DNA of 64,000 nt from Bacillus sp. F19 (lineage in GTDB: Bacteria > Bacillota > Bacilli > Bacillales > Bacillaceae). Below, one piece after another: positions 1-9,762 of the stretch (its first letter is position 1; each line of letters opens with the position of its first letter). The position numbers were made by a program, and so were the translations under genes. The stretch lies in assembly GCA_023823795.1 (NCBI GenBank), contig CP085710.1, positions 4,304,001-4,368,000 of the forward strand, written 5' to 3'. The notes below the pieces were generated by a model. It had not been told where the DNA came from. It did no database searches and saw nothing but the letters and a program-made list of their open reading frames with translations.

Positions 1-601
1 TAAAGCCCGCCGTTTCATCCTGAAGACCTTTAGAGACTTTGTACATTTTTCTTCCCAGCGGAAGCAGTATCAGAATGGAGAGAGGAATTAAGGCAAGCAT
101 GATTAACGTCATTTTCCAGTCCAGATAAAGGAGAATGCCGAAGGATCCTATTATGGCAATGATTCCTGTAAAGAAGTTTGTAATATGATCTGTAATTAAA
201 CCTTTTAAAATGGCCGTATCATTTGTCATCCGGCTGATCATTTCACCGGTTTTATGATCGTCGTAAAATCGAACAGGAAGGTGGATATGCTTTTTCCAAA
301 GTCTTTCCCTTAATCGTGCAACGACATGCTGACCGACATGATTGAGCAGGTAAATCGAAACCCCGCTTGTAATGGCCTGTGCTATGAAAGCTGATATCAG
401 CAGAAAAATATGTATACTGCCGAATTTGTCAAAGCTGAAATCATCAATTAAATTCTTCGTGAACAATGGGATGACCAGACCGACAACTGTGGATAAAACG
501 CTGAGCGTACCTGCAATTGCCATTCTTATCTTTGAAGGCTTTGTATTTCGTATCAGCTGAAAGAATACCCGCCAGCTGCTACCTGTCTTTTGTAAAGTCA
601 T
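1..601 (-). CDS. bmrA: multidrug ABC exporter BmrA, N-terminal part (cut by window edge)
   Basis: The reverse strand encodes about 200 residues of an ABC half-transporter membrane domain, running off the left edge before the nucleotide-binding domain. Visible are TM helices and the stretches LRERLWKKHIHLPVRFYD, GEMISRMTNDT and LYLDWKMTLI, which closely follow B. subtilis BmrA (YvcC), a homodimeric drug exporter. The start ATG at 601 has AGGAGA 9 bases upstream. Another half-transporter of the same subfamily cannot be excluded because the ATPase part is missing. Confidence 0.8.
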   Translation of the reverse strand, partial: MTLQKTGSSWRVFFQLIRNTKPSKIRMAIAGTLSVLSTVVGLVIPLFTKNLIDDFSFDKFGSIHIFLLISAFIAQAITSGVSIYLLNHVGQHVVARLRERLWKKHIHLPVRFYDDHKTGEMISRMTNDTAILKGLITDHITNFFTGIIAIIGSFGILLYLDWKMTLIMLALIPLSILILLPLGRKMYKVSKGLQDETAGF

Positions 602-763
602 CTCATTCTGTCTCCTATCCTGCATGCTTGCGTGCTATCCTTTATTATACATTTTCCCTCATAAAAGTTTAAATTTGAAACTTCGTGTACTCTCCGCATG
701 TATTTCCATAAAAAAGGAAATGATAAGGTGCATATCAATATATAGAAAGCAGCAGGAAAAAAG

Positions 764-1543
764 ATGGATAATTATTCAGGCGCCAATCAGTACAGACGGT
801 ATAAAGCTCATTTAAGCATGTTTGGAACGACACAATTTCATTTGAGAAACCCGTACATTATTGCATGGTGGTCTGCAGCCCTTCCGGGATTTGGACATCT
901 GCTCCTGTCAAAATATTCAAGAGGACTGCTTTTATTTGTATGGGAAGTATTTATTAATATGCAATCTCATTTAAACATCGCCATGGTTTACTCTTTTTGC
1001 GGAGAAATTGACAAGGCACGGGATGCACTTGATTACCGCTGGACTCTTCTTTATATTCCTGTTTACATATTTGCAATCTGGGACAGTTACCGGACTACGA
1101 TTGATTCTAATCGTGTTTTTCTGCTTGCTGAACGGGAAAATGCCCCCTTCAATACGTTTTCAATAGGGGCTGTGGAAATCAATTATTTAGATAAAAGAAA
1201 CCCCCGAATGGCCGTCATTTGGTCTTTTCTGATGCCGGGAACAGGGCAGCTTTATATTAACCGCCTCATTACAGGTTTTTTCGCTTTGATATGGACGGTT
1301 GTTTTTGTTTATTATTCTAAGTGCCTGCTTGCCGTTCATTATTTATTTTTGGGGCAAGTACAGCATGCTACAGATATTCTGAATCCTTCATGGCTGATGT
1401 TTGTGCCTTCTGTGTACGGTTTTGCGGCCTATGATGCTTATATAAATACGGTTGAGAATAATAAACTTTTTATTGATGAGCAGAGAAATTTTCTGGTGAA
1501 AAATTATCAGCAATACCGTGTTAAATTTCCAGACAGGGTTTGA
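764..1543 (+). CDS. conserved membrane protein of unknown function
   Basis: A 259-residue protein with two similar halves. Each half has a hydrophobic pair built around a Gly-rich loop (LPGFGHLLLSKYSRGLLLF near residue 40 and MPGTGQLYINRLITGFFAL near residue 157). Each half then carries an aromatic helix and a Y/W-D-S/A-Y motif (IWDSYRTT, AAYDAYINT). This looks like an internal duplication of a two-TM unit, similar in style to TM2/DUF5683-type proteins. AGGAAA precedes the ATG. It is followed directly by the next gene, so the two probably form an operon. I do not recognise a characterised homologue. Confidence 0.6.
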   Translation: MDNYSGANQYRRYKAHLSMFGTTQFHLRNPYIIAWWSAALPGFGHLLLSKYSRGLLLFVWEVFINMQSHLNIAMVYSFCGEIDKARDALDYRWTLLYIPVYIFAIWDSYRTTIDSNRVFLLAERENAPFNTFSIGAVEINYLDKRNPRMAVIWSFLMPGTGQLYINRLITGFFALIWTVVFVYYSKCLLAVHYLFLGQVQHATDILNPSWLMFVPSVYGFAAYDAYINTVENNKLFIDEQRNFLVKNYQQYRVKFPDRV

Positions 1544-1556
1544 GAGGCGATATCTA

Positions 1557-2021
1557 TTGCAAGTTTTTGCTACGTTTGATCACTCCACATATCTAGAACT
1601 GGCCATTTCTCAAATGGAACAAGAAGGAATACCAAAAGAGAGGATACTGGCCGTCTCATTACAAACAACAGACGATTCAATGAAACTAATGGATTCGATT
1701 CATCACTCTGATGGAATCAGTTTGTTTGATACAGGCGCTGCACTCGCGACCGCTTTTGCTGTAATAGGCGTAAGCATTGGGTTCCGTTTAGCGTGGGGGC
1801 CGGTTTATTGGGGCCTGATCGGAGCTTGCAGCGGACTCTTGCTTGGATTTCTTCTCAATTTATTCTATTATCGGGTGATAAAAAAGAAAAAGGTTAAGCT
1901 TCGGTCTAAAATGAAAGAAACAGAAGTAGTTTTAGTGATTGAATGTCATGAGGATTTTTATAGAAGAATCGAACAAGTTCTTTCGGATAACTATGCCATC
2001 GCAATCGGCTCTGTAAAATAA
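1557..2021 (+). CDS. small protein with glycine-rich TM hairpin, unknown function
   Basis: About 154 residues. The cytosolic start resembles general-stress proteins of the YsnF/heat-induced type (FATFDHSTYLELAISQMEQ). A hydrophobic glycine-rich hairpin at residues ~60-105 follows, and then a basic KKKKVKLRSKMK segment. I chose the TTG at 1557 because GAGAGGCGA ends 7-9 bases before it. The GTG at 1518 lies inside the previous gene and has no Shine-Dalgarno (SD). It starts 14 bases after the upstream stop, so it is likely co-transcribed with the preceding membrane protein. Function unknown. Confidence 0.6.
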   Translation: MQVFATFDHSTYLELAISQMEQEGIPKERILAVSLQTTDDSMKLMDSIHHSDGISLFDTGAALATAFAVIGVSIGFRLAWGPVYWGLIGACSGLLLGFLLNLFYYRVIKKKKVKLRSKMKETEVVLVIECHEDFYRRIEQVLSDNYAIAIGSVK

Positions 2022-2066
2022 AAAGCAGTTAGACTGAAGCTTTTCAGTAGCTAACTGCTTTTTTTA
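2022..2066. terminator. bidirectional intrinsic terminator
   Basis: AAGCAGTTAG and CTAACTGCTT form a 10-bp stem flanked by A and T runs. It lies between the convergent ends of the 1557 gene and tcyP and should serve both. Confidence 0.85.
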
Positions 2067-3461
2067 TTAAGCTTCCAGCTCCAATTGTGATGAGCCGCTA
2101 TTATTATACGTATCTGCATCTAATTCTTTTGTCACTTTTCCAGTTAAAACTCCAGCTGTCATGCTTCCGCTGACATTCAATGCCGTACGTCCCATATCAA
2201 TAAGAGGTTCAACTGATATAAGCAGACCTGCCAAAGCAATTGGCATATTCATGGTTGAGAGGACAAGGATTGCGGCAAATGTAGCCCCTCCGCCAACTCC
2301 GGCAACTCCGAATGAACTGATGGCAACCACCGCAATTAATGTAAAGATGAAAGAAGGACTTAAAGGGTCGATGCCGACTGTCGGTGCAATCATAACTGCA
2401 AGCATTGCAGGATAGATGCCTGCGCAGCCATTTTGTCCGATGCTAAGACCGAAAGATCCTGCAAAGTTTGCGATTCCCTCTGGTACACCGAGTTTCTTAG
2501 TTTGTGTGCTGATATTCAAAGGAAGCGTTCCTGCGCTCGTACGTGAAGTAAAAGCAAACGTCAATACAGGAAGTACTTTTCTAACATATATGATTGGGTT
2601 AAGTCCAGCAAGTGTTAACAGCAGCAAGTGAATGATAAACATAATAAGCAGCGCAACGTAAGAAGCTAGGACAAATTTCCCGAGTTTTAAGATGGAATCA
2701 AGATCACTTGAAGCCACTGTTTTTGTCATGATGGCAAGCACGCCGTAAGGAGTAAGTCGAAGAATGAGCGTGACGACCCTCATGATGATGGCGTAAAATG
2801 CATCAACTATGTTTGCAAATAACTCTGCATGCTGCGGTTCTTTCCGTTTAACACCTAAGAATGCCAGACCTAAGATTGCAGCAAAAATTACAACCGCTAT
2901 CGTTGATGTCGGACGTGCTCCAGTAAAATCAAGAAATGGATTTCCAGGCAGCAATTCAAGGATTTTTTGAGGGAATGTCTGATCCTGAATCTCAGTGTAA
3001 GTTGCATCAAGAGCTTCCCCTCTTGCTGTTTCTGCCTCACCCTGCTCAATTTGGACAGCTTCTAAATTAAAGCCAAGAGAAGTGCCAATGCCAATTGCAG
3101 CAGAAATTGCAGTCGTACCAACAAGAATTCCTAAAATAAGAACACTTATTTTACCGATGTTATTTGACAATTTCATCTTCGTAAATGCTGCCAGAATCGA
3201 AATGAAAACAAGCGGCATTACAATCATTTGAAGAAGCTTTACATAGCCGCTTCCAACAATATTAAACCAGTCAATCGATTCAAGCAGTACCTCATTTTCC
3301 GGTCCATAAATAAATTGAAAAGCAAACCCGAGAATAATTCCCAAACCGAGTGCAGAAAATACACGTTTTGAAAACGATACATGTTTTTTCTGCATAAAAA
3401 ATAATAAAAAGATAAGACCAAGCAGCACCGCTATATTAATAATAACTAAAATAGATGACAC
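2067..3461 (-). CDS. tcyP: L-cystine symporter TcyP
   Basis: A dicarboxylate/amino acid:cation symporter family (DAACS) protein of about 464 residues that matches B. subtilis TcyP (YhcL) throughout. Diagnostic stretches are VKLLQMIVMPLVFISI, LTFAFTSRTSAGTLPLNI, IGQNGCAGIYPAMLAVM and LIDMGRTALNVSGSMTAG, the last being the conserved NxxG substrate/ion site. It imports L-cystine driven by a cation gradient. Start GTG at 3461 is preferred because AGGGGGAG sits 5 bases upstream; the ATG at 3479 lies before that SD. It is monocistronic between a terminator and its own promoter. Confidence 0.93.
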   Translation of the reverse strand: MSSILVIINIAVLLGLIFLLFFMQKKHVSFSKRVFSALGLGIILGFAFQFIYGPENEVLLESIDWFNIVGSGYVKLLQMIVMPLVFISILAAFTKMKLSNNIGKISVLILGILVGTTAISAAIGIGTSLGFNLEAVQIEQGEAETARGEALDATYTEIQDQTFPQKILELLPGNPFLDFTGARPTSTIAVVIFAAILGLAFLGVKRKEPQHAELFANIVDAFYAIIMRVVTLILRLTPYGVLAIMTKTVASSDLDSILKLGKFVLASYVALLIMFIIHLLLLTLAGLNPIIYVRKVLPVLTFAFTSRTSAGTLPLNISTQTKKLGVPEGIANFAGSFGLSIGQNGCAGIYPAMLAVMIAPTVGIDPLSPSFIFTLIAVVAISSFGVAGVGGGATFAAILVLSTMNMPIALAGLLISVEPLIDMGRTALNVSGSMTAGVLTGKVTKELDADTYNNSGSSQLELEA

Positions 3462-3499
3462 TTTTTCTCCCCCTAACATTTTCCTTTATTATTTAATAA

Positions 3500-3536
3500 A
3501 ATATAATGCAATTATTCCAATCAGTCAAGTAGGAAT
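3500..3536 (-). promoter_or_regulatory. tcyP sigma-A promoter with possible CymR-type inverted repeat
   Basis: On the minus strand TTGACT (3528-3523) and TATATT (3505-3500) are spaced by exactly 17 bases, about 40 bases upstream of tcyP. An ATTCC-N13-GGAAT inverted repeat (3514-3536) covers the -35 region. In B. subtilis tcyP is repressed by CymR, whose sites contain GGAAT; the assignment here is inference. Confidence 0.55.
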
Positions 3537-3653
3537 TACTGACACAGATGACTTGATTCATCATATGTTGATCCTTCAGGAAATATTCATCAGGGGTTCC
3601 AACTCTCAGGGTTCCCTCATAAATTATTAAATCAGCTTCATATTGGGAGGCGA

Positions 3654-4487
3654 ATGATTGCTGTGATTAAAATACAGAATGCTTATCAAAGCAATAATAT
3701 ATTAAATACATCCATATTAACCGGCGAGCAAAAAGAGATCCTGGATTTAATGGTAAAGTATGAAGAAGTTTATTCCTATGAACATTTTAATCAGCTAAAA
3801 TTCGAATTGGACTTAAGAATTGAAATTGTAAAAGCGGCAACAGCTTTGTATCAAAGCGGCGTAAAGTTCACCACCTTTGCATATTCCCGCTGCAACCCGG
3901 TACTGTGGAATCTGACAAGTCAAGGGGCGATTGTCATAAAGCAGGGAGTTCCGCCGTCCGAAGGGATCAGGGATCTTTATGCAAACGGGAAGCTTTATGG
4001 CTTTGAATGCGCGACCGCCATTGTGGCCGTATTTTACAAAGCGGTGCTTGAGATCATTGAAGAGCGTCATTTCAATCGGCTATTTGCCGGAATGATTCTC
4101 TATGACTGGCATTACGATGATGATCTGGGCGTTTTTACAAGAAGGGGAAACGATTTTTTGCCGGGTGACTGTGTATATTTTAAAAACCCGGATTTTGATC
4201 CTGAAAAGCCTCAGTGGCGCGGAGAAAATGCAATCGATATGGGACATGATCTCTATTACGGTCATGGAATTGGAATTAAAGATGCAGAAGGAATTATCGC
4301 TTCATTGAATAAATATCGGAAAGAGGGAGCCGTTCAGACTGCCTATCTGCTTTCACAGGTTACAAGACTGGATTACAGATATTTATATGTTTACAGGAAG
4401 GCAGGCAGAGAAAACCAGGGAGCTTTCCCGCTAGCTGATGATCAGAAAATCATTTCTAAGATAGGATCGGCTGTTTATCTAAAATAA
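3654..4487 (+). CDS. tgl: protein-glutamine gamma-glutamyltransferase (spore coat transglutaminase)
   Basis: A 277-residue homologue of B. subtilis Tgl, which cross-links spore coat proteins through epsilon-(gamma-glutamyl)lysine bonds. The catalytic cysteine is in YGFECATAIVAVFY (about residue 124). Other family segments are LYDWHYDDDLG, GDCVYFKNPDFDPEKPQWRGEN, YYGHGIGI and AYLLSQVTRLD. It is about 30 residues longer than B. subtilis Tgl because of N- and C-terminal extensions. ATG follows GGGAGGCGA. It stands alone, as expected for a late mother-cell gene. Confidence 0.92.
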   Translation: MIAVIKIQNAYQSNNILNTSILTGEQKEILDLMVKYEEVYSYEHFNQLKFELDLRIEIVKAATALYQSGVKFTTFAYSRCNPVLWNLTSQGAIVIKQGVPPSEGIRDLYANGKLYGFECATAIVAVFYKAVLEIIEERHFNRLFAGMILYDWHYDDDLGVFTRRGNDFLPGDCVYFKNPDFDPEKPQWRGENAIDMGHDLYYGHGIGIKDAEGIIASLNKYRKEGAVQTAYLLSQVTRLDYRYLYVYRKAGRENQGAFPLADDQKIISKIGSAVYLK

Positions 4488-4495
4488 CAGACAAA

Positions 4496-4520
4496 AAGCT
4501 GCCTATTATTTAGGCAGCCC
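4496..4520 (-). terminator. terminator of the 4506 gene
   Basis: GCTGCCTA/TAGGCAGC hairpin followed in the minus direction by TTTTTG; it overlaps the stop codon region. Confidence 0.6.
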
Positions 4521-4766
4521 CAGCTGGTTCTTATCAAAATATTTGCGCTGCAAGTAGTATTGTTCTCGTCCGAGGTATTGATTGACAATCAGCTCCATCT
4601 TGCCAAGGTCATCTCTGGTAACGACCGGATCGAGCTCACTCCACTTTACAACTCTAATAAAATAGTATTCTTTAATGGGAATGAAAACAACGGGTGAATT
4701 CGGCCACTTATCAAACCAAAATTCAATTCTGCCGTGTTTTCTATAAGAATAATGAATGATTTTCAT
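4506..4766 (-). CDS. small protein of unknown function
   Basis: An 86-residue soluble protein rich in aromatic and basic residues (KIIHYSYRKHGRIEFWFDKW near the N-terminus; EQYYLQRKYFDKNQLGLPK at the end). No signal peptide or TM segment. Start ATG follows AGGTGATGGAAA. It lies convergent to tgl and downstream of the kyn operon, in the same direction. I do not recognise a family. Confidence 0.5.
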   Translation of the reverse strand: MKIIHYSYRKHGRIEFWFDKWPNSPVVFIPIKEYYFIRVVKWSELDPVVTRDDLGKMELIVNQYLGREQYYLQRKYFDKNQLGLPK

Positions 4767-4849
4767 TTTCCATCACCTACAAACAGAATACACGTTCCGG
4801 TCCAAAAAGAAAAGAAACAATCGGTTTTCTTTTTTTACCCTGACAAGCC

Positions 4850-5470
4850 TTATTCAAACGTTCTTAAAATCGCTCTCACAGGACTTCCATCTCCATCTAC
4901 AATCGGCAGCGGCAAAGCAATTAACTCATAATCTCCCTGTTCGGCTGCACTTAAATCAAGCCCCTCTAAAATGAAAATTGAATGCTCTAAAAATGAATGA
5001 TGGGCAGGAAGCTCTTTGCTTTTCATAAAATCAACAGAAGGAACATCCACACCTATCAGCTTGACTCCGATTTCTTTCAAGTAAGCAGCTGCATCAGGGT
5101 GAAAATATGAGAACTCTTCCGGAAACCTTAACGGGTCATCCCACGAATCCGTTCGGATCAACAGCCTTTCTGTTTCAGAAAGACCTGCTTTTTTCAGCTC
5201 GTGCGCTGTTATCACTTCAACATCCTGAAGGTGTATCACTTTTGCTTTTCCGCAGTAGATTGATAGATCGAGCTCATGCACTTTTTTCCCCTCTGAATCA
5301 ACATGAAAAGGTGCATCTATATGCGTACCGGTATGGATGCTCATTTCAAGTTTGCCTACATTAACGGATCCGCTTGCTTCTTTTGTCCACATTAATTCAA
5401 AGTCAAATGGCGTATCGCCGGGCCACGTTGGCGTGCTATTTTGAATAGGTCTTGAAATATCAATAATCAT
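4850..5470 (-). CDS. kynB: arylformamidase (kynurenine formamidase) KynB
   Basis: A 206-residue cyclase-family metal-dependent hydrolase that converts N-formylkynurenine to kynurenine. The metal-binding motif MSIHTGTHIDAPFHVD (about residues 43-58) is intact. Further family marks are IDISRPIQNSTPTWPGD at the start and VGVDVPSVD near residue 140. Its ATG overlaps the kynU stop by one base (TAATG), indicating translational coupling. It is the last gene of the kyn operon. Confidence 0.92.
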   Translation of the reverse strand: MIIDISRPIQNSTPTWPGDTPFDFELMWTKEASGSVNVGKLEMSIHTGTHIDAPFHVDSEGKKVHELDLSIYCGKAKVIHLQDVEVITAHELKKAGLSETERLLIRTDSWDDPLRFPEEFSYFHPDAAAYLKEIGVKLIGVDVPSVDFMKSKELPAHHSFLEHSIFILEGLDLSAAEQGDYELIALPLPIVDGDGSPVRAILRTFE

Positions 5471-6735
5471 TATGCGATCACCTCACGCTTATTTTCATAT
5501 TGTTCATATCTTTTTTCCCTCATAATGTCCTTTAGAAACTGTATAGTTTTCCAAATTTCTTCGTATGATGTATACAATGCAACGGGTGCCAGTCTGATAA
5601 TGTTTGGTGAGCGGTAATCCGGGATGACGCCAGCCTGCTTTAATGCTTTGCAAATCCTTGCTGCTTCAGGGTGCACGAGAGCTACGTGGCCCCCGCGCCT
5701 GTCATCTTCAGCAGGGTTGATAATGCGAAAAGCAAATCCTGAAAGCTCAGAATCAATTAAATCCATCATAATTCTTGTCATATTCAGCGACTTTTTGCGG
5801 ATGGCTGAAAGTGTAGCCTCTTTAAAAAGCTGAAGAGACACTGACAGAGGCGCAGTACTGAAAATATGGGGCGTTCCAATTTGATAGGCTCCGGCAGAGG
5901 CCGCAGGAGTAAAGGTGTGCTCCATATCAAATTGAGACTCTTTATTCGATCCAAACCATCCGCTTAAGCCCGGCATTTTCCCCAAGTGCTTTTCATGAAC
6001 AAACAGTCCTGCAGATGCACCGGGTCCTCCGTTTAAATACTTGTAATTGCACCAGTAGGCAAAATCAACTCCCCATTTGTGAAACTCATGCGGCACTGCT
6101 CCTACTGAATGGCACCCGTCAAACCCAATCAAAATCCCGCGTTCGCTTGCGGCTTTCGTCAGCTTTTCTATATTCAAAAGCTGTCCGCTCCGGTAAAGAA
6201 CGGTAGGCAAAACGACTAATGCAATTTCATTTGTCATACAAGCTATGATATCGTCCTCTTCAAGGGTATGGCCATTCCTGCTTTTCGCCTTAACTAAATG
6301 GACATTCGGATCGAGTCCTCTTAATGACAGCTGACTCTGCAGCGCATATATGTCAGATGGAAAGTTCAGGTCATCTGCAAGAATCTTCGTCCGCTCCTTC
6401 TCTGGATGAAAAAAGCTAGCAGCGAGCTGATGCAGATTGACTGTTGTTGATCCGGTCACAACCACCTCATCAGGCTTCGCCCCTATTAAAAATGCAGATT
6501 GCTCGCCAAGCGTTTCTGATAAGTAGTACCAAGGCTTTTCTCCTTGAGTCCAGCCGTCAATCCCAAACTCCTTCCAGGCATCAAGCATGGACATCAGTGC
6601 TGCCTCTGCCCTTTTTGAAGGCAATCCAAGGGAATTTCCATCTAAATAAATCACATCTTTTTTCAGATAAAACTCATTTCGAAAATGGGCAAGCTCATCT
6701 TTCTCATCAAGAGCTGCCGCCTTTTTAAGATCCAT
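5470..6735 (-). CDS. kynU: kynureninase KynU
   Basis: A 421-residue PLP-dependent hydrolase that converts L-kynurenine to anthranilate plus alanine. Visible are [15 protein letters not shown] at the N-terminus, [14 protein letters not shown] and the PLP-lysine region [16 protein letters not shown]. Of two nearby ATGs (6741, 6735) the second has GGGAG at proper spacing. It overlaps the end of the nitronate monooxygenase gene by about 11 bases and the kynB start by one base, so all three are one operon. The tryptophan dioxygenase gene kynA, normally its neighbour, is absent from the window. Confidence 0.93.
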   Translation of the reverse strand: MDLKKAAALDEKDELAHFRNEFYLKKDVIYLDGNSLGLPSKRAEAALMSMLDAWKEFGIDGWTQGEKPWYYLSETLGEQSAFLIGAKPDEVVVTGSTTVNLHQLAASFFHPEKERTKILADDLNFPSDIYALQSQLSLRGLDPNVHLVKAKSRNGHTLEEDDIIACMTNEIALVVLPTVLYRSGQLLNIEKLTKAASERGILIGFDGCHSVGAVPHEFHKWGVDFAYWCNYKYLNGGPGASAGLFVHEKHLGKMPGLSGWFGSNKESQFDMEHTFTPAASAGAYQIGTPHIFSTAPLSVSLQLFKEATLSAIRKKSLNMTRIMMDLIDSELSGFAFRIINPAEDDRRGGHVALVHPEAARICKALKQAGVIPDYRSPNIIRLAPVALYTSYEEIWKTIQFLKDIMREKRYEQYENKREVIA

Positions 6736-7822
6736 TTGCATCCACTCCCTTCCAGCTGGATTTTGTTACAGCGTTCACTTGTCCAATTAATCTGTCCAAA
6801 ATCTCTTTCGCAGACATAGATTCAGTAATCAGTCTTAATCCCTGTCCTGCCCATAATGACATGTTTTCCGCATTGAGCTCTTGTGCAGCATGACTGCGCA
6901 AACTTTTTGTCATTTCATTTTGTACAGGATAAGGTAAAATGCTTTCTTCAAAAGGTTTCATCTTTTGAATAAAGTCATTTTCAATCCCGCGGGCGTATTT
7001 GCCGGAAAACGCTCTTGTCAAAACGGTCTCATCTTCATTGCTGCTTAGTACCTTTGCTTTGTAAGCAGAAGGGGCCCCGCTTTCTGTACATGGAATAAAT
7101 ACACTTCCCAGCTGGACTGCATCTGCACCAAGGATCAGCGCTGCTGCTATTCCTCTTGCATCTGCAATCCCCCCAGCTGCAATAATTGGAAGGTTTAGAG
7201 CGTCTGCAGCTTGAGGTACAAGAGCCATTGTGCCAATACAAGAATCAGCGGATCGTTTAAATGTACCTCGGTGTCCTCCTGCTTCGCTTCCCTGCATGAC
7301 GATAACGTCTGCACCCCGCTCTTCGAACAAAATAGCCTCCTCCACTGTTGTTGCTGTACCAATCACAATCCGGCCTGCCCGTTTAAGCTCCCTGACTGCT
7401 TCTATGGAAGGAAGGCCAAAAGTAAAAGAACAGATCGGCACATCATTATGAAGAACAGCCTCAAGCTGCTTCTCATAATTTGATTGACTCTTTTCATTTG
7501 TGAATGAAATATCTTCCGCCAGCATGTTTAATTTTTCAAGGACACCCTTCATCGTCTGAATATCTTCTTTGCTGATCCCTACTTCTTTCTCAGGGACGAA
7601 AAGATTCACATTAAAGGGTTTGTCTGTTAAACCTTTTATTTCTTTTATTTGTTGATCAAGCTGAACGGACGTTAAATACCCTGCACCGACTGATCCCAAT
7701 GCTCCGGCCTCACTGACCGCGCCGACCAGCTTCGGGACAGTTATTCCTCCTGCCATCGGTGCTTGAACAATTGGGTATTCAATCTTAAGCAGCCTGCTTA
7801 TAGAGGTATGATTCCATGTCAT
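6725..7822 (-). CDS. nitronate monooxygenase family flavoprotein
   Basis: A 365-residue FMN-dependent TIM-barrel protein of the 2-nitropropane dioxygenase/FabK family. Motifs: [17 protein letters not shown] at the N-terminus, [19 protein letters not shown] (active-site His region), [18 protein letters not shown] and [14 protein letters not shown] (FMN phosphate binding). It oxidises nitronates to carbonyl compounds and nitrite. ATG follows GGGAGGAAAACTGT. It is the first gene of the operon and overlaps kynU. Such a gene is not a usual kyn operon member; whether it acts on a kynurenine-pathway compound is unknown. Confidence 0.85.
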   Translation of the reverse strand: MTWNHTSISRLLKIEYPIVQAPMAGGITVPKLVGAVSEAGALGSVGAGYLTSVQLDQQIKEIKGLTDKPFNVNLFVPEKEVGISKEDIQTMKGVLEKLNMLAEDISFTNEKSQSNYEKQLEAVLHNDVPICSFTFGLPSIEAVRELKRAGRIVIGTATTVEEAILFEERGADVIVMQGSEAGGHRGTFKRSADSCIGTMALVPQAADALNLPIIAAGGIADARGIAAALILGADAVQLGSVFIPCTESGAPSAYKAKVLSSNEDETVLTRAFSGKYARGIENDFIQKMKPFEESILPYPVQNEMTKSLRSHAAQELNAENMSLWAGQGLRLITESMSAKEILDRLIGQVNAVTKSSWKGVDANGS

Positions 7823-7991
7823 ACAGTTTTCCTCCCATCTCAGAAGAATGCTGTATATCTTCTTCTACATGGCGGCCTCTGTTCCCTGCCATACTAAAAG
7901 GAATACCCGCATAGAAGCAAATATCGAGTTCATTTTGGCTGATTATGCTAAAATGGTAAAAAATAGATTCAGATAGATTGAGTTGTCTTAG

Positions 7992-8391
7992 TTGGAAGAG
8001 TTATGCCCGCTTTGCAATCCCGAAATGATAGAAGATCAAAAAGCGGTTCTGTCCAATGAACATTGCGTCTTTTTGCAAATGCCGCAAAAAGTGCTGAAAG
8101 GCTCGGGCTTAATCGTTCCAAGAGAGCACAGGCCAACCGTTTTCGATTTATCAGAAGAAGAGTGGCACGCAACTTTCAGCCTGCTAAAAGGAAGTGAAGA
8201 AATGGCTCGATGATGAGGATCAGCCTGATGGCTATACGATTGGATGGAATTCAGGAGAAACAGGCGGACAGCATATTTTTCACGCCCACCTGCATGTTAT
8301 TCCCCGTTTCAAAGACGAGCCTTATGCAGGACGCGGCATTCGCTCCTGGCTGAAGGATATAGACAATATGAGGCCCTCTATCCTAGATTAA
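7992..8391 (+). pseudogene. HIT family hydrolase, split by a one-base frameshift
   Basis: Two overlapping frames together make a normal ~133-residue HIT protein. The first part has the zinc-type CPLCNPEM and LKGSGLIVPREHRPTVFDL; the second has GYTIGWNSGETGGQHIFHAH, including the His-x-His-x-His catalytic triad with LHVIPRFKDEP. The frame changes near 8190, where AAAAGGAAGTG has one G too many for LLKEVKKWL. The start is also weak: TTG at 7992 without a clear SD. Either a decayed gene or a sequencing indel. Confidence 0.75.
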
Positions 8392-8450
8392 GAAATGCCC
8401 TTTTAGGGTAAAAAATAAAAAAGAGAAGAAATAGAAAGGAGTTTTTATCG

Positions 8451-8783
8451 ATGGCTATTGTTTATATAAGCATCGCGCTTGTAGTTTGTGCACTCATTTA
8501 TTTAGGAACCTCTGCTTTTAAAACGTTTAAAAAAGCACAGCCTGCATTGCAGGATCTTCAGGAAACGGCTAACCGCATTCAAAGGCAAACAGAGGGCATA
8601 CAAACTGAAACAACCAAGCTAACTGCCACACAGCAGAAAATCATGTCAGATGTTGAATACAAAAAACAGACAGTCCAGACAACAATTGAGATCGCCAAAG
8701 AAACTCCGGAAACAATTAAAGGCTTTAAAGAGTTTTTGCCGGCAAAAAAAAATGAACGGTTTACTCATAAGGTACGGGGATAA
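8451..8783 (+). CDS. DUF948-type membrane-anchored coiled-coil protein
   Basis: A 110-residue protein with one N-terminal TM helix (residues ~3-20) and a long heptad-like coiled coil (QDLQETANRIQRQTEGIQ, TTKLTATQQKIMSDVEYKK). This is the layout of DUF948/YoxC-YtxG proteins, often linked to general stress. Start ATG follows AAAGGAG. A strong terminator follows at once, so it is a single-gene unit. The function of the family is unknown. Confidence 0.75.
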   Translation: MAIVYISIALVVCALIYLGTSAFKTFKKAQPALQDLQETANRIQRQTEGIQTETTKLTATQQKIMSDVEYKKQTVQTTIEIAKETPETIKGFKEFLPAKKNERFTHKVRG

Positions 8784-8821
8784 AAAGAAGGCGGCTCGTC
8801 TAAATGAGCCGCCTTCTTTTC
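8784..8821 (+). terminator. intrinsic terminator
   Basis: AAGAAGGCGGCTC - TAAAT region - GAGCCGCCTTCTT, a 13-bp GC-rich stem followed by TTTT; serves the DUF948 gene. Confidence 0.9.
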
Positions 8822-8840
8822 TGATTTCGGGGAGCAGCTC

Positions 8841-9712
8841 TCACTGCTTCCTCCACCATGTTTCTCCGATTTTCATGACCTTAAGCAGCTCTTTATCAAG
8901 CGAAAGTCTTTCCCATTCTGAATACAGGCGCCCGAGGGCTTCTGGCCCTGTATCATCTGCCAGCCTGTATGCACCATAATGCATGGGGATAAATGGTCCT
9001 TTCGAATTTAAATCAAGAAACGCCTGAATCGCGTCTTCCGGATTTATGTGGGAAACCTTCATAAACCACTCCGGCTCATACGCTCCAATCGGCATTAGGA
9101 CTGCATCGATATCGTATCTGCTCCAATCTCTTTAAATCCTCTGAAATAACCTGTATCACCAACGAAATATACAGTGTATAGCGTGACAGTATCCTCTATC
9201 ACCCAGCCGCCCCAATGAGAAGAGTTGGTATCCCACAGCGTTCTCCTTGTCCAATGCTGAGCAGGAACAAAGGATAGTTTTGCGCCATTTACTTCAAATG
9301 AATCCCACCAATTTGCTTCTATTACCTGCTTATACCCTCTTCTTTTGAAAGCAGGTTTCAGGCCTTCCGGCACATAATACATCGGATTTCCTTTTAATTG
9401 TTTTATGCTCGAAAAATCAAGGTGGTCATAATGTCCATGCGAGATTAGAACAAAATCGATCTCAGGAAGATCCTGTATTTGAAGTCCGGGCTTTGTAAGC
9501 CGTTTTTGAACGCCCATTCTTTCTGCCCATACCGGATCAGTCAGGATATTCATTCCATTTAGCTGTATCAGAAAAGTAGAATGGCCGATCCAGGTGATGC
9601 TCATGTCTGATCGATTGCTTTTTAATTCAGCTTCAACTGTTTTGTCTGTTCGTTCAATTGATAGAGAAAGATCCTTTTGCTTGCTCCTTCTTTCTTTCAT
9701 CCACTTTCTCAA
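8841..9712 (-). pseudogene. metallo-beta-lactamase fold hydrolase, frameshifted
   Basis: Two consecutive minus-strand frames (9712-9095 and 9095-8841) form one NAPE-PLD-like MBL hydrolase of about 290 residues. The zinc motif HGHYDHLD is in ITDLPEIDF-VLISHGHYDHLDF, with WIGHSTFLIQLNGMNILTDP before it and FVPAQHWTRR and VGDTGY after. The second frame supplies MPIGAYEPEWF and PMHYGAYRLADD (last His ligand). The break lies near 9100-9115, where YDIDAVL changes frame. All metal ligands are present if the frame is restored, so a sequencing indel or very recent decay fits. Confidence 0.8.
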
Positions 9713-9762
9713 ATCGGAAAAGTTCTTCGTATTTTGAACATCGTCAAGATTTTAATACTTTT

